Shown: positions 45,422 through 54,471 of the stretch, piece by piece
Layout: each line of letters begins with the position of its first letter
Position numbering within the stretch: the first letter of the stretch is position 1
NCBI GenBank assembly: GCA_025355875.1
Contig: JANXYV010000051.1
Location: 1 to 64,000 of the forward strand
Reading direction: 5' to 3'
Source: Prolixibacteraceae bacterium
Lineage (GTDB): Bacteria; Bacteroidota; Bacteroidia; Bacteroidales; Prolixibacteraceae
Length of the DNA: 64,000 bases
Program-made: the position numbers and the translations under genes
The notes under the pieces: model-generated
What the model was told of the DNA's origin: nothing
Databases searched by the model: none
Seen by the model: the letters and a program-made list of their open reading frames with translations, nothing else

Positions 45422-46867
45422 ATGAAAACTGGATGGAGAGTGCTAATAAAGATGGTCTTGCTGATGGTCATGTCGCTCATGGTTTTGTGGGGTCAGGCTC
45501 AAACCAATCTGGTTTTTTACAACACCAACGACCAGTACAATGCCCCGGGATTTAATCCTGCCTTTTTAACCAATCAGAAAAAATTTACGCTCAGTATCTT
45601 TCCCCTGTCGGGAATGAGCGTGGCCTATAATAACCAGGAGCCTGTGCGAGGGATGCTTAATGATATCCTTGCCGGAAGTCTGACCAAGGAGAATATGAAT
45701 AAAGTATTAAACACCCTTTTAACCAAGGATTTATTTTCGCAAAGGTTCGAAATTCCGTTAATCAGTTTTGGGTACAATTCGCACCTTGGTTCTTTTAGTT
45801 TTCGCATCAACGAAATTGAGCAAATGAGAACTGCTCTGAAAGGTGATTTTACACAGTTCATCAGTAATCCGGAATTTCTGACAATAAAACTGAATCAGCC
45901 TCAAAACCTGTATGCCAATGCAGTTCACTATCGAGAATACAGTCTGGGATATGCCCGCGAAATTATTAAAAACAAGTTGTCATTTGGGATTCGGGCAAAA
46001 GTGTATTTTGGGAAGGCCTCCCTGTTTTCTGAAGTTCCGGGACAAGTGACCGAAAAAAACGGTTATTATTTTCTGGAAACAACGGGTCCTCTAAAAACCT
46101 CAGCACCTCTGGAATTTATTGTTGGAAATGATTCAATCATCACCGGTGCCAACCCTTCTAAAAATTTCACACCGCTCAATTACTTGTTTAATACCAAGAA
46201 TATAGGTATCGGAATTGATCTCGGGATTACCTATGAAGTGAATCCTGACTGGCAGGTTTCAGCCAGCATCGTTGATTTCGGTAAAATAAACTGGAATTAT
46301 AACCTGAACTCGATGAATTTGCATGGTAAATATGAAATCCTTCCGGAATATATCGTTGATAAGGGAGCGGATTATATCACCAAAGACCCGGCATTTATTT
46401 CAACCAACGTTAATTTCAACGAATTATTTAAAAGTGTCATTGATAGTACGTCCAGGTATTCCACAACTTTGCCTACTTCGTTTTTTGCTGGTCTGCAATA
46501 TCAAATGAATCCGACCCTCAAGTTTGGACTGGTCGACCGCTTTGTGAAATCGAAAGGGATGAACCAAAACAGCTTCTCTCTTACGGCCAATTATATGGTG
46601 AACTCAAAATTATCGCTCAGCGGCGGGTATGCCACCATTGGGAAAACCTACAACAATATCCCGTTTGCCTTAATTTATAATTGGGGTTCTGGTCAGGCCT
46701 TTCTGGGAACAGATAACCTGACGGCATTTTTGTTCCCATCGGCTGCCGATTATGCAGGCATTGCTTTCGGTACCTGCTTTTACCTGTTCAAACCAAAAGT
46801 GAAATACAGGGAATCGGAATACATTCCTTTTTACAAGGAAAAGAAACGTTCAATTCTCAGGAATTAG
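45422..46867 (+). CDS. DUF5723-like outer-membrane beta-barrel protein, copy 2
   Basis: 481 aa, signal peptide ending VLWGQAQT. The same blocks as copy 1 (APGFNPAFL, AVHYREYSLGYAREI, FGIRAKVYFGKASLF, IGIGIDLGITYEV, VSASIVDFGKINW), but the sequence is clearly divergent, so the duplication is old. C-terminus FGTCFYLFKPKVKY corresponds to FGACFYLFKNQG in copy 1. Confidence 0.7.
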   Translation: MKTGWRVLIKMVLLMVMSLMVLWGQAQTNLVFYNTNDQYNAPGFNPAFLTNQKKFTLSIFPLSGMSVAYNNQEPVRGMLNDILAGSLTKENMNKVLNTLLTKDLFSQRFEIPLISFGYNSHLGSFSFRINEIEQMRTALKGDFTQFISNPEFLTIKLNQPQNLYANAVHYREYSLGYAREIIKNKLSFGIRAKVYFGKASLFSEVPGQVTEKNGYYFLETTGPLKTSAPLEFIVGNDSIITGANPSKNFTPLNYLFNTKNIGIGIDLGITYEVNPDWQVSASIVDFGKINWNYNLNSMNLHGKYEILPEYIVDKGADYITKDPAFISTNVNFNELFKSVIDSTSRYSTTLPTSFFAGLQYQMNPTLKFGLVDRFVKSKGMNQNSFSLTANYMVNSKLSLSGGYATIGKTYNNIPFALIYNWGSGQAFLGTDNLTAFLFPSAADYAGIAFGTCFYLFKPKVKYRESEYIPFYKEKKRSILRN

Positions 46868-47080
46868 TTGCGCAATTTTATTTTTAATATAAGGTTCAGG
46901 TGTTTGAAATCCGGAAATTGGAATGATTTTTGGTCTGAGGATAAGTTCCTATCTTTGGGGCAATCTAACTGATGTAAATCGAAGGATATGTTCAAAGGAT
47001 GATTCAAAATCAGAGAGCAAAGGCATAGAGTTAAGAGAGAAGGATTTATATCAGACAATTGAAGCAATAACTATATTGGT

Positions 47081-48571
47081 ATGAAGTTCGGGCGAAGAAG
47101 TAAGCACATATATATTTTGTTGCTATGGTTGTTTGTGTTTGTTCTGGATGGGAAGGCTCAATCAGGACTCGAATTCTACTCCATTGAAAATAAATATAAT
47201 TCATATAATTTCAATCCCGCCTTTTTAAGTTCAAGAAGTCAGTTTACATTCAGCATATTTCCGTTTGCCGGAACAAGTCTCGGTTACGATAACCAGCAGG
47301 AAATTCAACGGATGATGAAAGAATTGCTCTCCGGAATAAATAGTGAGAATGAATACATTTCCCTTGTGAAAAACATGGTTAACCAGCCAAATTATAACCA
47401 AAGACTTGAAAGTGAATTGCTGAGTTTTACCTACGCTGCCAAAGAAGGATTTTTCAATTTTCGCATCTCCGAGGTAGAATCGTTTTCAGCCTCGGTAAAA
47501 GGCCCGGTGAGTCTTTTTATGATCGAACCGCAGGTAAAAAGCGTTGTTGTTGGCCAGATCCAGAATGTGCCAGCTTTGATTCTACATTATAGGGAATATA
47601 GCGTTGGCTATTCAACTCCTTCCAATCACCAAAAACTTACTTTGGGGATCAGGGCGAAACTCTATTATGGGAAAGGTGCTTTCTCATCAGGAATTTCAGG
47701 TTCCATAGAGGAACTGGCCGAAAGTTACAAATTGGAAATGCATGGAACGGGTAAAATGTCGATCCCTGAACAAAGGGCTCAAAACGATGATGGCACAATC
47801 ACCACTTCCCCGGGTTTTACAGAGACCTCTGTAAAAAGTTATCTGTTGAATTCAGGGAATCCTGGTTTTGGGATTGATTTAGGATTCAGGTATAAAATTA
47901 CACCCCAATGGTCATTTTCGATGAGCATGCTCGACCTTGGAAAAATTGAATGGAAAAACAACCTGAATTCAAAAAATTTTAATGGCAGTTATTTCCTGAA
48001 AGGATCAAGCGTACAACCAAGCCTGGAAAATGGAGTCAAAATGTTAACCAAAACTTCTGACAGCATTTCGTTTACCGATAATCTGTCAACGATATTCAAA
48101 GTCGTTCCGGATAATTCAAAGTTTTCAACAAAGCTACCGGCCACTTTCTATGCCGGCCTGAATTATCAGATCAACCCGGCCATCAGGATTAATCTGACTG
48201 AGCGCTATATCAAGCTCAAAAGTATGAACCACAATAGCCTTTCGCTGACTGCAAATTTTGAATTAACCAAAAAATTCACGGTTAATACTGGATACGCAGC
48301 CATCGGGAATACCTACAACAATGTTCCTTTGGCTCTCTTTTTTAACCAGGATTTTGGTCAGATTTACATCGGAACGGATAACTTATTGTCAGTTTTATAT
48401 CCTTCATCTTCTGAGTATTCCGGATACTCATTCGGAATGTGTTTCTATCTTTTCAGGAACAGAACCCTGTATCGCCCTCCCACCGACGAGCTACCATATC
48501 ATAGGCCCAAAAAAGTTAAAAAATCTAAAAATAGCGGACGCATCAAGAGAGAACATGATGCATGGTATTGA
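47081..48571 (+). CDS. DUF5723-like outer-membrane beta-barrel protein, copy 3
   Basis: 496 aa with signal peptide (ILLLWLFVFVLDGKAQS). Blocks YNFNPAFLSS, ILHYREYSVGYSTP, LGIRAKLYYGKGAF, PGFGIDLGFRYKI and FSMSMLDLGKIEW match copies 1 and 2. Closer to copy 1 than copy 2 by eye. It ends about 120 bp before rpoN. Confidence 0.7.
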   Translation: MKFGRRSKHIYILLLWLFVFVLDGKAQSGLEFYSIENKYNSYNFNPAFLSSRSQFTFSIFPFAGTSLGYDNQQEIQRMMKELLSGINSENEYISLVKNMVNQPNYNQRLESELLSFTYAAKEGFFNFRISEVESFSASVKGPVSLFMIEPQVKSVVVGQIQNVPALILHYREYSVGYSTPSNHQKLTLGIRAKLYYGKGAFSSGISGSIEELAESYKLEMHGTGKMSIPEQRAQNDDGTITTSPGFTETSVKSYLLNSGNPGFGIDLGFRYKITPQWSFSMSMLDLGKIEWKNNLNSKNFNGSYFLKGSSVQPSLENGVKMLTKTSDSISFTDNLSTIFKVVPDNSKFSTKLPATFYAGLNYQINPAIRINLTERYIKLKSMNHNSLSLTANFELTKKFTVNTGYAAIGNTYNNVPLALFFNQDFGQIYIGTDNLLSVLYPSSSEYSGYSFGMCFYLFRNRTLYRPPTDELPYHRPKKVKKSKNSGRIKREHDAWY

Positions 48572-48664
48572 TCATATTCCAATTCTCAAAAGGTATAGAT
48601 TGGTCTTGAAAGCCTTGGAGCCTTCTTTTTAAATCCGGATGTCACACCTTTCGATTAAAAATCT

Positions 48665-48672
48665 TATTTTTG
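48665..48672 (+). promoter_or_regulatory. -7 box TATTTTTG before rpoN
   Basis: TAnnTTTG-type octamer 18 nt before the rpoN start; no clear -33 element. Confidence 0.35.
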
Positions 48673-48689
48673 GGCAAAGATGAATTGGA

Positions 48690-50138
48690 ATGGCAGAGCA
48701 AAGGATTAGCTTACAACAGCGATTATTACAGAAACTTTCGCCGCAACAGATACAGGTGATCAAGTTGCTTGAGATTCCTACGATGCAGCTTGAACAGAGG
48801 ATCAAAAGTGAACTCGATGAAAATCCCATCCTGGAACTGATTGAAGGGGAAGATACTGATGAAAGCTATGACAATGATACGAATGATTCGCAATCGGATG
48901 ACGAATTCTCGCTCGATGATTATCTGAATGAAGAAGATGTGCCCAACTACCGTTTGTCGTCTAATAATTACTCGAAAGACGATAAACCGGTAGATATGCC
49001 ATACTCTTCCGGAGTTAGTTTCCACGATTCGCTGATTGAACAGATTGGTCTATCAAACCTGAATGAAGAGGAAGAAATGGTTGCCGAATACATTATCGGG
49101 AATATTGACGAAGATGGTTATCTCCGACGTGATTTGCTTTCGATTTCAGACGATCTGGCTTTTCACCTCAACCTCGAAGTAAAGCTGGCCGATCTGGAAC
49201 GGTACCTCAGAATTATTCAGGAATTTGACCCTGCCGGCGTGGGTGCACGCGACCTTCAGGAATGCTTGCTCCTTCAGATACTTCGCAAAAAAGGAAAGGG
49301 ATCAGGTTGCCTGGCAGCCAAAATCCTTCAGGATAATTTTGAAGAGTTTACCAAAAAACACTATGACAAAATCATCCGGAAATATGATATTTCGGAAGAG
49401 GAGTTAAAAGATGCAATCGATGAAATCCTGAAACTCAATCCAAAACCCGGCAGTTCGTACAGTAACCCGATGAGTAAATCTAATCAGGTTATTGTTCCGG
49501 ATTTCCTGCTCGATAATTCGGAAGGAGAACTGCAGCTGAGCCTGAATCAGAAAAATGCCCCCGATCTTCAGCTGAATTCCACCTATCTGGACCTGATGAA
49601 AACCTACGCCGGAAACAAAAGTCTGGCATCAAAAGACCAGAAGGAAGCTCTCATGTTTATGAAACAAAAGCTCGATTCGGCCAAATGGTTTATCGATGCG
49701 ATCCGTCAACGCCAGCACACCTTGATGACCACCATGTCCGAAATCATCAAGTTTCAGAAGGAGTTCTTTGAAGAAGGCGATGAAACCAAGCTGAGGCCAA
49801 TGATCCTAAAAGATATTGCAGACATTACCGGACTCGATATTTCGACCATTTCGCGTGTTTCGAACAGTAAATACATTCAAACCCATTTCGGTATTTATTC
49901 GCTGAAATTTTTCTTTTCAGAAGGAATGCAAACCGATACCGGCGAGGAAGTTTCGACCCGCGAAATCAAGCGGATTTTACAGGACTGCCTAAATAACGAA
50001 AATAAGCGCTATCCTTTGACCGACGAAAAACTGGCCTTGATCCTGAAAGAAAAATCGTATATTGTGGCCCGTCGGACGGTTGCCAAATATCGCGAGCAGC
50101 TTGGGATTCCGGTTGCCCGGATGAGAAAGGAACTGTAA
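48690..50138 (+). CDS. rpoN: RNA polymerase sigma-54 factor
   Basis: 482 aa, normal length. Region I (SLQQRLLQKLSPQQIQVIKL and LDENPILE), an acidic linker (DTDESYDNDTNDSQSDDEFS), the core-binding domain, and the C-terminal RpoN box ARRTVAKYRE preceded by LKEKSYIV are all present. It directs transcription from -24/-12 promoters with AAA+ activators, none of which is encoded in this window. Confidence 0.95.
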   Translation: MAEQRISLQQRLLQKLSPQQIQVIKLLEIPTMQLEQRIKSELDENPILELIEGEDTDESYDNDTNDSQSDDEFSLDDYLNEEDVPNYRLSSNNYSKDDKPVDMPYSSGVSFHDSLIEQIGLSNLNEEEEMVAEYIIGNIDEDGYLRRDLLSISDDLAFHLNLEVKLADLERYLRIIQEFDPAGVGARDLQECLLLQILRKKGKGSGCLAAKILQDNFEEFTKKHYDKIIRKYDISEEELKDAIDEILKLNPKPGSSYSNPMSKSNQVIVPDFLLDNSEGELQLSLNQKNAPDLQLNSTYLDLMKTYAGNKSLASKDQKEALMFMKQKLDSAKWFIDAIRQRQHTLMTTMSEIIKFQKEFFEEGDETKLRPMILKDIADITGLDISTISRVSNSKYIQTHFGIYSLKFFFSEGMQTDTGEEVSTREIKRILQDCLNNENKRYPLTDEKLALILKEKSYIVARRTVAKYREQLGIPVARMRKEL

Positions 50139-50226
50139 AATAGATATCAGATTAACGATTGCAGATATCTGATTCAATTACCTTTAATCGTTAATCGGGA
50201 ATCGTTAATAAAAACAATAAAAACGA

Positions 50227-50847
50227 ATGACTTCCAATAAAATACTGTTGCAATCTGCCCGGGTTATTTCCTTCGCCTTTCATCCCCTAATGATCCCGAC
50301 ACTGGGGTTTCTGCTGCTTTTCAATTCGGGTCTCTATTTTGCATTAATTCCATGGGGTCTGAAAAAAATGATTCTGTTAATCATTTTATTGGCTACCGGT
50401 GTATTCCCTGCGCTCAGTATCGGTCTTCTGGGCTTAAGCTCCAGGTTTGACCTGAATATGGAGAAAAACACCGATCGCGTTTTACCATTGATCCTGAGTT
50501 CAATCTTCTATTATTCCGGATATTTAGTTTTGGCCCAATGGCCGGTTTTCGCTATTTATAAGTTTCTTTTGGTGGCCGCAATCCTGGTTCAGATCGCTTT
50601 ATTGTTTATTTCGCTGAGATGGAAAATCAGCGCTCATTCGGCTGCAATTGGCGGTCTTCTGGGTGGATTTCTGGCTTTGGCGTATCTTTTTCATAAGAAT
50701 CCCTTGCTCATGCTGGTTTCCCTGATTTTGATTGCCGGATTGGTTGGTACTTCCAGGCTGATCCTTGAAAAACACACAAATTGGCAAGTCTATTCCGGAT
50801 TCCTGGTTGGATTTCTGATCATGAACCTGGTATTCTTCTTTGCCTGA
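50227..50847 (+). CDS. PAP2-like membrane protein
   Basis: 206 aa with about six hydrophobic helices. KISAHSAAIGGLLGG and GTSRLILEKHTNWQVYSGFL resemble the S-x-H and SR...H motifs of the PAP2 phosphatase fold, although the first motif (K..RP) is not obvious. It may hydrolyse lipid phosphates or be an inactive relative. It lies 88 bp after rpoN and converges on the aldehyde dehydrogenase gene. Confidence 0.65.
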   Translation: MTSNKILLQSARVISFAFHPLMIPTLGFLLLFNSGLYFALIPWGLKKMILLIILLATGVFPALSIGLLGLSSRFDLNMEKNTDRVLPLILSSIFYYSGYLVLAQWPVFAIYKFLLVAAILVQIALLFISLRWKISAHSAAIGGLLGGFLALAYLFHKNPLLMLVSLILIAGLVGTSRLILEKHTNWQVYSGFLVGFLIMNLVFFFA

Positions 50848-50873
50848 AAAGTTGTTTTAAAAACCGATCATTG

Positions 50874-52235
50874 TCAGACCAATCGTTTGATCCAATTGAG
50901 TTTTAATTTCGAATACGGAGAATATTTCAGATTTGGCTCACCCCAAAATGGTTTTACTAGAATGCTTTTGAAGTGCGAAAATGCAGCAAATCCGGCTTTG
51001 CCGTGATAACTCCCGATGCCACTGTCTCCAACACCACCAAAAGGAAGGTTTCCGTTTGAAATATGCATCACAGCATCGTTTACTGCTCCTCCTCCAAACG
51101 AAATTTCGTTTAATACTTTATTCCTGATTTGTTTATCGCTGGTAAAAACGTAGCATGACAACGATTTGGGTCGCGATTTGATCAGACCAATCGCCTCATT
51201 CAAATCGGTATAGGAAATGACCGGCAAAAGCGGCCCAAATATTTCGTCCTGCATGATGGGATCTTCAAAGCCAACATTGGTGAGTACAGTTGGTGCAATG
51301 TACCGGTCGAAAGCTTTGGTTTCGCCTCCGCAGTAAATTTCCTGAAGATCAATTAATTCGACCAGTCGATTGAAATTTTGTTCGTTGATGATCTGAATGT
51401 AATTGCTGTTTTCTAAGGAATAGTCAGCATTTTCAATATGGATTTTAATCTGTGAAAGAAGTTCCTTCTTCGCAACCTCCTCAACCAAAACATAGTCCGG
51501 GGCAATGCAGGTTTGGCCCGAATTCAGGAATTTAGACCATACCAGACGTTTAGCAGCTTTCCTGATATTACAGTTTGCCGAAACAATTGCCGGATTCTTG
51601 CCGCTAAGTTCAAGGGTTACCGGTGTTAGGTTTTTAGCCGCTGCCTGATAGACGATCTTTCCAACCCGGGAACTTCCGGTAAAAAAGATTTTGTCGAATT
51701 TTTGTTCAAGAAGTGTTGTTGTTTCCGGAATTCCACCTTCCACAACCACCAGAATTTCCGGTTGAAAATTCTCATTTATAATCCGGGCAATCACTAAACT
51801 GGTTTCAGGTGAAATTTCACTTGGTTTTAAGACAACCGTATTCCCCGCCGCAATGGCTGCCACCACTGGAATAAAGGTCAATTGGTAGGGATAATTCCAT
51901 GCTCCGATCACCAGGCAAACTCCCAAAGGTTCGGGAATGATATAACTTCGGGCAGGCAAATTAACCAAGTTGGTTTTAACCCGCTTTCGTGCCGACCATT
52001 TGGGTAGTTTCCGGATTGCTTCATCAATTTCATTATAAATGAGGCTCAATTCGGTAGCATAGGTCTCAAATTCCGACTTCCTGAAATCCTTATATATTGC
52101 TTCATACAACTCCGCTTCGTGACTTTTTAAGATTGTTCTGAGCTTCCTCAGTTGTTCTATTCTGAAGCGGATTTCCCTGGTCTGATTGGAATTGAAAAAA
52201 TCAGCCTGTTTTTTAATGATTTGTTGAAAGTCCAT
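50874..52235 (-). CDS. Aldehyde dehydrogenase (class 3-like)
   Basis: 453 aa. NAD(P) site LKPSEISPETS, general base Glu in LELSGKNPAIV, catalytic Cys in LNSGQTCIAPDYVL, and EIFGPLLPV. Short, class 3-like form. It is the last gene of a four-gene operon; its start (52235) is 3 bp from the aldolase stop. In that context it probably oxidises the aldehyde released by the aldolase, much as lactaldehyde is oxidised in fucose or rhamnose breakdown. Confidence 0.88.
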   Translation of the reverse strand: MDFQQIIKKQADFFNSNQTREIRFRIEQLRKLRTILKSHEAELYEAIYKDFRKSEFETYATELSLIYNEIDEAIRKLPKWSARKRVKTNLVNLPARSYIIPEPLGVCLVIGAWNYPYQLTFIPVVAAIAAGNTVVLKPSEISPETSLVIARIINENFQPEILVVVEGGIPETTTLLEQKFDKIFFTGSSRVGKIVYQAAAKNLTPVTLELSGKNPAIVSANCNIRKAAKRLVWSKFLNSGQTCIAPDYVLVEEVAKKELLSQIKIHIENADYSLENSNYIQIINEQNFNRLVELIDLQEIYCGGETKAFDRYIAPTVLTNVGFEDPIMQDEIFGPLLPVISYTDLNEAIGLIKSRPKSLSCYVFTSDKQIRNKVLNEISFGGGAVNDAVMHISNGNLPFGGVGDSGIGSYHGKAGFAAFSHFKSILVKPFWGEPNLKYSPYSKLKLNWIKRLV

Positions 52236-52237
52236 AG

Positions 52238-52900
52238 TTACTTGTTTTTTCTGGCCATGGATGAATATTTCCGGAGATAAAACTGGTGCATCAGGTGAGC
52301 CTCGAAAATATTGATTCCTTTGGCACCGCCTAAAAACTCAGCTTCTATAAATGCTTTACAGGCTTTTTCGAGCACCTGGCATACCACAAAAGCCTCTTCA
52401 ATATCACGACCCACACACACCGCACCATGATTGGCCATCAGTGCAGCCATTCGGCCACGAAGGGCTTTCACTGTTTTTGTCACAATACGTTTTGTCGAAG
52501 GAAGGGCATAGTCCGCACACCGAACCGAGGGACCGATGATCTGGACCATGTCATCGAGGATTGGCGGAACCTCACGGTGCGCAGCCGCAACTGTTGAAGC
52601 ATTCATCTGGTGCGTATGAATCACTGCATTGATCTCTTTCCGGGTCCGGTAAATTTCACAATGCAAATCTTTTTCAGAAGATGGTTTAATCGATCCCTCA
52701 TATTTTGAAGTATGGTAATTCACCAGAACGATGTCATCAGCAGTCAAATCGGTATAGGTTCGCCCACTCGGGGTAATCAGCATATGGTTTTCATCCACCC
52801 GCAGACTCACATTTCCCCAGGTTCGCGAGACCAGACCTTCATTCAGAAGTTTGATACCTGATTCGATGACTATTTGTTTTAGATTTTCCAGTGCAATCAT
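52238..52900 (-). CDS. Class II aldolase/adducin family protein
   Basis: 220 aa, the size of L-fuculose- or rhamnulose-phosphate aldolases. Zn-binding HTHQ (VIHTHQMNAS), ANHGAV for the third His, and the catalytic Glu in SSEKDLHCEIY are visible; WGNVSLRVD and ITPSGRTY bind phosphate. It should cleave a phosphorylated ketose into dihydroxyacetone phosphate and an aldehyde. It lies 18 bp after the kinase gene and 3 bp before the dehydrogenase gene. Confidence 0.88.
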   Translation of the reverse strand: MIALENLKQIVIESGIKLLNEGLVSRTWGNVSLRVDENHMLITPSGRTYTDLTADDIVLVNYHTSKYEGSIKPSSEKDLHCEIYRTRKEINAVIHTHQMNASTVAAAHREVPPILDDMVQIIGPSVRCADYALPSTKRIVTKTVKALRGRMAALMANHGAVCVGRDIEEAFVVCQVLEKACKAFIEAEFLGGAKGINIFEAHLMHQFYLRKYSSMARKNK

Positions 52901-52917
52901 TGTTTTACAATTAAATT

Positions 52918-54450
52918 TTAGCTTGCTTTTTTTTCTGAATTTGCCTGTTGATAGGCATGTTTCAATCCTGAATAAATTTGTTTGTAGGAATGAAACATGT
53001 GATCAAAAGTAGCTGAAGCAGATGGATTTGGAATATATGTTTTCTTAACTTTCACAAATCGATTAATGTCATTAAAACTTTCAAAAGTTCCTGAACCTAC
53101 GAAGGCGCAACATGCCGCGCCAAGTGCACCGGCCATGGTGGGCTGAGTGGTCGTTTCCACGATTTTTCCGGTGATATCTGCGATTCCTTGCATCCATTTG
53201 TCATTGACAGAACCTCCGCCGATGGCACGAATTTTCACAGGATGGAATCCAAAATCTTTTTTCAGGTTCTCCATGATCCAGCGAAGGTTGAACCCGATTC
53301 CTTCCAGAAGTGCATTGACAAAGTGACCCCGGTTGTGTTCCGGACCCAAATTAAAAACTGTTCCACGGGTACTTGTAGTGCTTACAGGGCAGCGTTCACC
53401 AAGCATCCACGGGGTGAAGATGAGATTATCTGAGCCTGCAGGAATTCCGGCAGTTTCCTTATTGATGAAATCGTAAATATTCCGGATTTCCGGATTATCT
53501 TTTTCGTATTTGTAGAATTTTTCGATGACCCATTCGAGGTTCGAACCGGCCGATTCGGTAATTCCAACCAAAAGGTTCATCGAAGGATCGGCACTCTGCA
53601 ATACAAATGCACCGTTTTTATGCTTCAGGTTTTCAGAAGTAGTTATTCCCAGCCAGGCCGAGGTTCCAAGATAGATATGCGCTTCTCCTTCACGGGCTGA
53701 ACCAGAACCAATTGCGGCGCTCTGGGTGTCGTCGCAACCACCAAAAACCCGGATCGATTCAGGCAAACCTAATTCTTCAGCAGCTTCTTTGGTTAAGGTA
53801 CCCACCACATCAGTCGAACGAACCAATGGGGGAAGTTTGTGAATATCGAACCCAATCAATTTGAAAAGCAGATTAACCCACTTCTTGGTCTTTAGGTCGA
53901 AAACATAGGAACAGGCTCCTGACCATTCGAAAACCATCTTCCCGGTTGCCCTGAATTTCAGATAGCCATTTACATCCAGAACCTTATCCATCTTTTGATA
54001 GATTTCGGGTTCATTCTGTTTCAACCACCGAAGTTTGGGCAAAACATCTTTCCCGGTGATTTCAGTGCCGATAATTTTGGTAAACAATGTTTTGCCACCC
54101 AGCAAATTCATCATCCAGCGAGCTTGATCATTGGCTCTTCCATCAACCCAGGTAATGTTATCCCGAAGCTTTTTGCCAGCTTTGTCAACCGGGATAATTC
54201 CCATTGCCTGTGTCGTAAAAACGATTCCCAGGATATCTTTTCCATCTATTTTTGAAGCCTCCATTACCCGGTGGGTATTGACAACCGAACCTTTCCAGTA
54301 ATCGTCCGGATCCTGTTCAACCCATCCGGGCCGGGTATGACTGATTCCATAAGGAGCAGTGCTGTGGGCCATTATTTCGCCGGTATCTTTGATCAAGGCA
54401 GTTTTTACGCTGCTGGTTCCCACATCGTGGGCAAGTACATATTTACTCAT
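52918..54450 (-). CDS. FGGY-family carbohydrate kinase
   Basis: 510 aa. ATP-binding start AHDVGTSSVKTALI, catalytic Asp in WVDGRANDQA, FGGCDDTQSAAIGSG, and the C-terminal IGGGSVNDKWMQGIAD. Similar to xylulokinase and other FGGY members; substrate not determinable. It would phosphorylate a sugar or keto-polyol to feed the adjacent class II aldolase. It starts 22 bp after the aminotransferase stop. Confidence 0.9.
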   Translation of the reverse strand: MSKYVLAHDVGTSSVKTALIKDTGEIMAHSTAPYGISHTRPGWVEQDPDDYWKGSVVNTHRVMEASKIDGKDILGIVFTTQAMGIIPVDKAGKKLRDNITWVDGRANDQARWMMNLLGGKTLFTKIIGTEITGKDVLPKLRWLKQNEPEIYQKMDKVLDVNGYLKFRATGKMVFEWSGACSYVFDLKTKKWVNLLFKLIGFDIHKLPPLVRSTDVVGTLTKEAAEELGLPESIRVFGGCDDTQSAAIGSGSAREGEAHIYLGTSAWLGITTSENLKHKNGAFVLQSADPSMNLLVGITESAGSNLEWVIEKFYKYEKDNPEIRNIYDFINKETAGIPAGSDNLIFTPWMLGERCPVSTTSTRGTVFNLGPEHNRGHFVNALLEGIGFNLRWIMENLKKDFGFHPVKIRAIGGGSVNDKWMQGIADITGKIVETTTQPTMAGALGAACCAFVGSGTFESFNDINRFVKVKKTYIPNPSASATFDHMFHSYKQIYSGLKHAYQQANSEKKAS

Positions 54451-54471
54451 ACTAAAAGCTTCCCCTATTTT

